Positions 63,340 through 64,000 of a stretch of DNA of 64,000 bases are shown piece by piece. Source of the stretch: Planctomycetaceae bacterium. Lineage in GTDB: Bacteria; Planctomycetota; Planctomycetia; Pirellulales; Pirellulaceae. The notes under the pieces are model-generated. The model was not told where the DNA came from and ran no database searches. It saw only the letters and a program-made list of their open reading frames with translations. Made by a program: the position numbers and the translations under genes. Location: positions 1,860,001-1,924,000 of the forward strand of contig JACKHM010000002.1 of NCBI GenBank assembly GCA_020638995.1. The letters run 5' to 3'. Numbering within the stretch: the stretch's first letter is position 1; every line of letters starts with the position of its first letter.

Positions 63340-63729
63340 TTAGCGAGTTAGTTCAATGTGTCCCTTGAGGACGCGCAAAGTTCGTCGTACGCCATTCGGA
63401 CCAACTTTAGATCCGTGACCGGGGCCTTCGTCGTCGATGAAGGCGACATAAGCTCCCGGTCCAAAGAAGACTTCCTGTAAGTTGTCTGGCGAACCCACGA
63501 GTACTCCGAATCCACCTTCGTGCACTTGCTGCAGATAGGTCACCGGGCCGTGTTCAGCGTGGTGAGCGGCGTTGTGCAAACCTTTCGCCTCACCAGCCGG
63601 AAGTTGTTGTTCAATCGTGTCTAAAACGCGTTCTTCGAGAAACGCTGCGTTCAGATCCGTCTCGACGATCCGCGACAATTTCGCCTCACTGTCGTCACAA
63701 CAAACAACACTGACCGAAAGCGTGTTCAT
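63340..63729 (-). CDS. 129-aa protein of unknown function
   Basis: The product (MNTLSVSVVCCDDSEAKLSRI...) has no signal peptide or membrane helix. It contains a His-rich stretch GLHNAAHHAEHGP and an alternating strand-helix pattern (GGFGVLVGSPDNL, GAYVAFIDDEG, RTLRVLKGHIEL). I do not recognise the family. The length and clean frame fit a real gene. It ends 41 bases before the start of the PL10 giant, on the same strand, and could be the first gene of that unit. Confidence 0.65.
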   Translation of the reverse strand: MNTLSVSVVCCDDSEAKLSRIVETDLNAAFLEERVLDTIEQQLPAGEAKGLHNAAHHAEHGPVTYLQQVHEGGFGVLVGSPDNLQEVFFGPGAYVAFIDDEGPGHGSKVGPNGVRRTLRVLKGHIELTR

Positions 63730-63922
63730 CGGTTAAGTACCTTGTGGATTTGTGAAATGCCTAGCTTTGTTGCGGATCAATTGTCGAGCGGTGTCCCGTG
63801 GGCTTCGCCATTGCAACCCCACTTTGCAATTAAGGTAGGGAAGCACCAGCATATCCGGTCACACACTAACTTCCGGTTATAACAAAGCACTAGGCTCCGT
63901 ACACAATATCACTCCCCGTGCG

Positions 63923-63971
63923 CGACGACGCAACAGCGAAGAATTCGCATACACAGGCGATTGCGTCGTCG
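63923..63971. repeat. 11-bp perfect inverted repeat near the window edge
   Basis: CGACGACGCAA (63923-63933) pairs with TTGCGTCGTCG (63961-63971) across 27 bases. It lies in the intergenic region 63730-64000, upstream of the 129-aa gene, where I see no gene. It may be an operator or the terminator of a gene outside the window. Confidence 0.5.
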
Positions 63972-64000
63972 GCAGTGCAACAAGAAGAACGAGAGTAGCA

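Overview
This window looks like the chromosome of a planctomycete, probably a member of the Pirellulaceae. The evidence is family content: paired PSCyt1/DUF1549/DUF1553 and DUF1501 proteins, DUF1080 and DUF3179 proteins, a PL10/SHD1/DUF4838 fusion, a long MoxR-DUF58-vWA-DUF4175 operon, an M56/BlaI pair, and a GGACGGACT hairpin repeat between genes. Many genes have no strong Shine-Dalgarno sequence. I saw no tRNA, rRNA or CRISPR array.

Layout. 0-1.7 kb: the 5' part of a DUF5131 gene, then a graveyard of two transposase remnants and the tail of a DUF1501 gene, each of the last two with an amber stop. 1.75-3.75 kb: hcp (hybrid cluster protein) and a protoglobin, a plausible nitrosative-stress pair. 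3.7-4.95 kb (-): a frameshifted remnant of a Hint-type polymorphic toxin-like protein. 5.2-19.1 kb (+): a tightly packed operon of MoxR ATPase, DUF58, BatA-like vWA, a second vWA membrane protein, a 1901-residue DUF4175 coiled-coil protein and a secreted alpha/alpha-toroid protein. 19.3-22.9 kb: the two halves of a heterodimeric ABC exporter.

23-35.5 kb is a signalling and protein-quality island: an HtrA protease, a 147-aa unknown, an NtrC-type sigma-54 activator, a CsrA-phosphotransfer-REC fusion, a 1392-residue CheB-CheR-PAS-kinase-REC protein, two Hsp20 chaperones and PTS enzyme I. htrA and the hsp20 pair each have a near-consensus sigma-54 promoter, so the activator gene between them is a natural candidate regulator. 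35.5-40 kb (-): BlaI-like repressor followed by an M56 (BlaR1-like) sensor peptidase gene split by a complete ISL3-family insertion sequence (8-bp target duplication, imperfect terminal repeats) and also carrying a one-base frameshift.

40-53.6 kb holds mostly secreted metabolic and planctomycete-specific proteins: D-aminoacylase-like amidohydrolase, DMT transporter, the PSCyt1/DUF1501 pair, DUF1080, a toroid protein with a CxxCH motif, an unknown secreted protein with DUF3179, and a VHL-like/metallopeptidase/ricin-like protein. 53.8-57.5 kb (-): a solute-binding protein and a hybrid histidine kinase as a two-gene unit with no permease. 57.7-64 kb: a truncated RAYT-like transposase with a REP-like repeat, a DJ-1/PfpI protein, a pectate-lyase/DUF4838 giant and a 129-aa unknown.

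The strongest candidates for something undescribed are the CsrA-DHp-REC fusion within a sigma-54-linked stress island, and the MoxR/vWA/DUF4175/toroid operon, which is conserved in style but has no settled function. All assignments come from reading the sequence; no database search was run.
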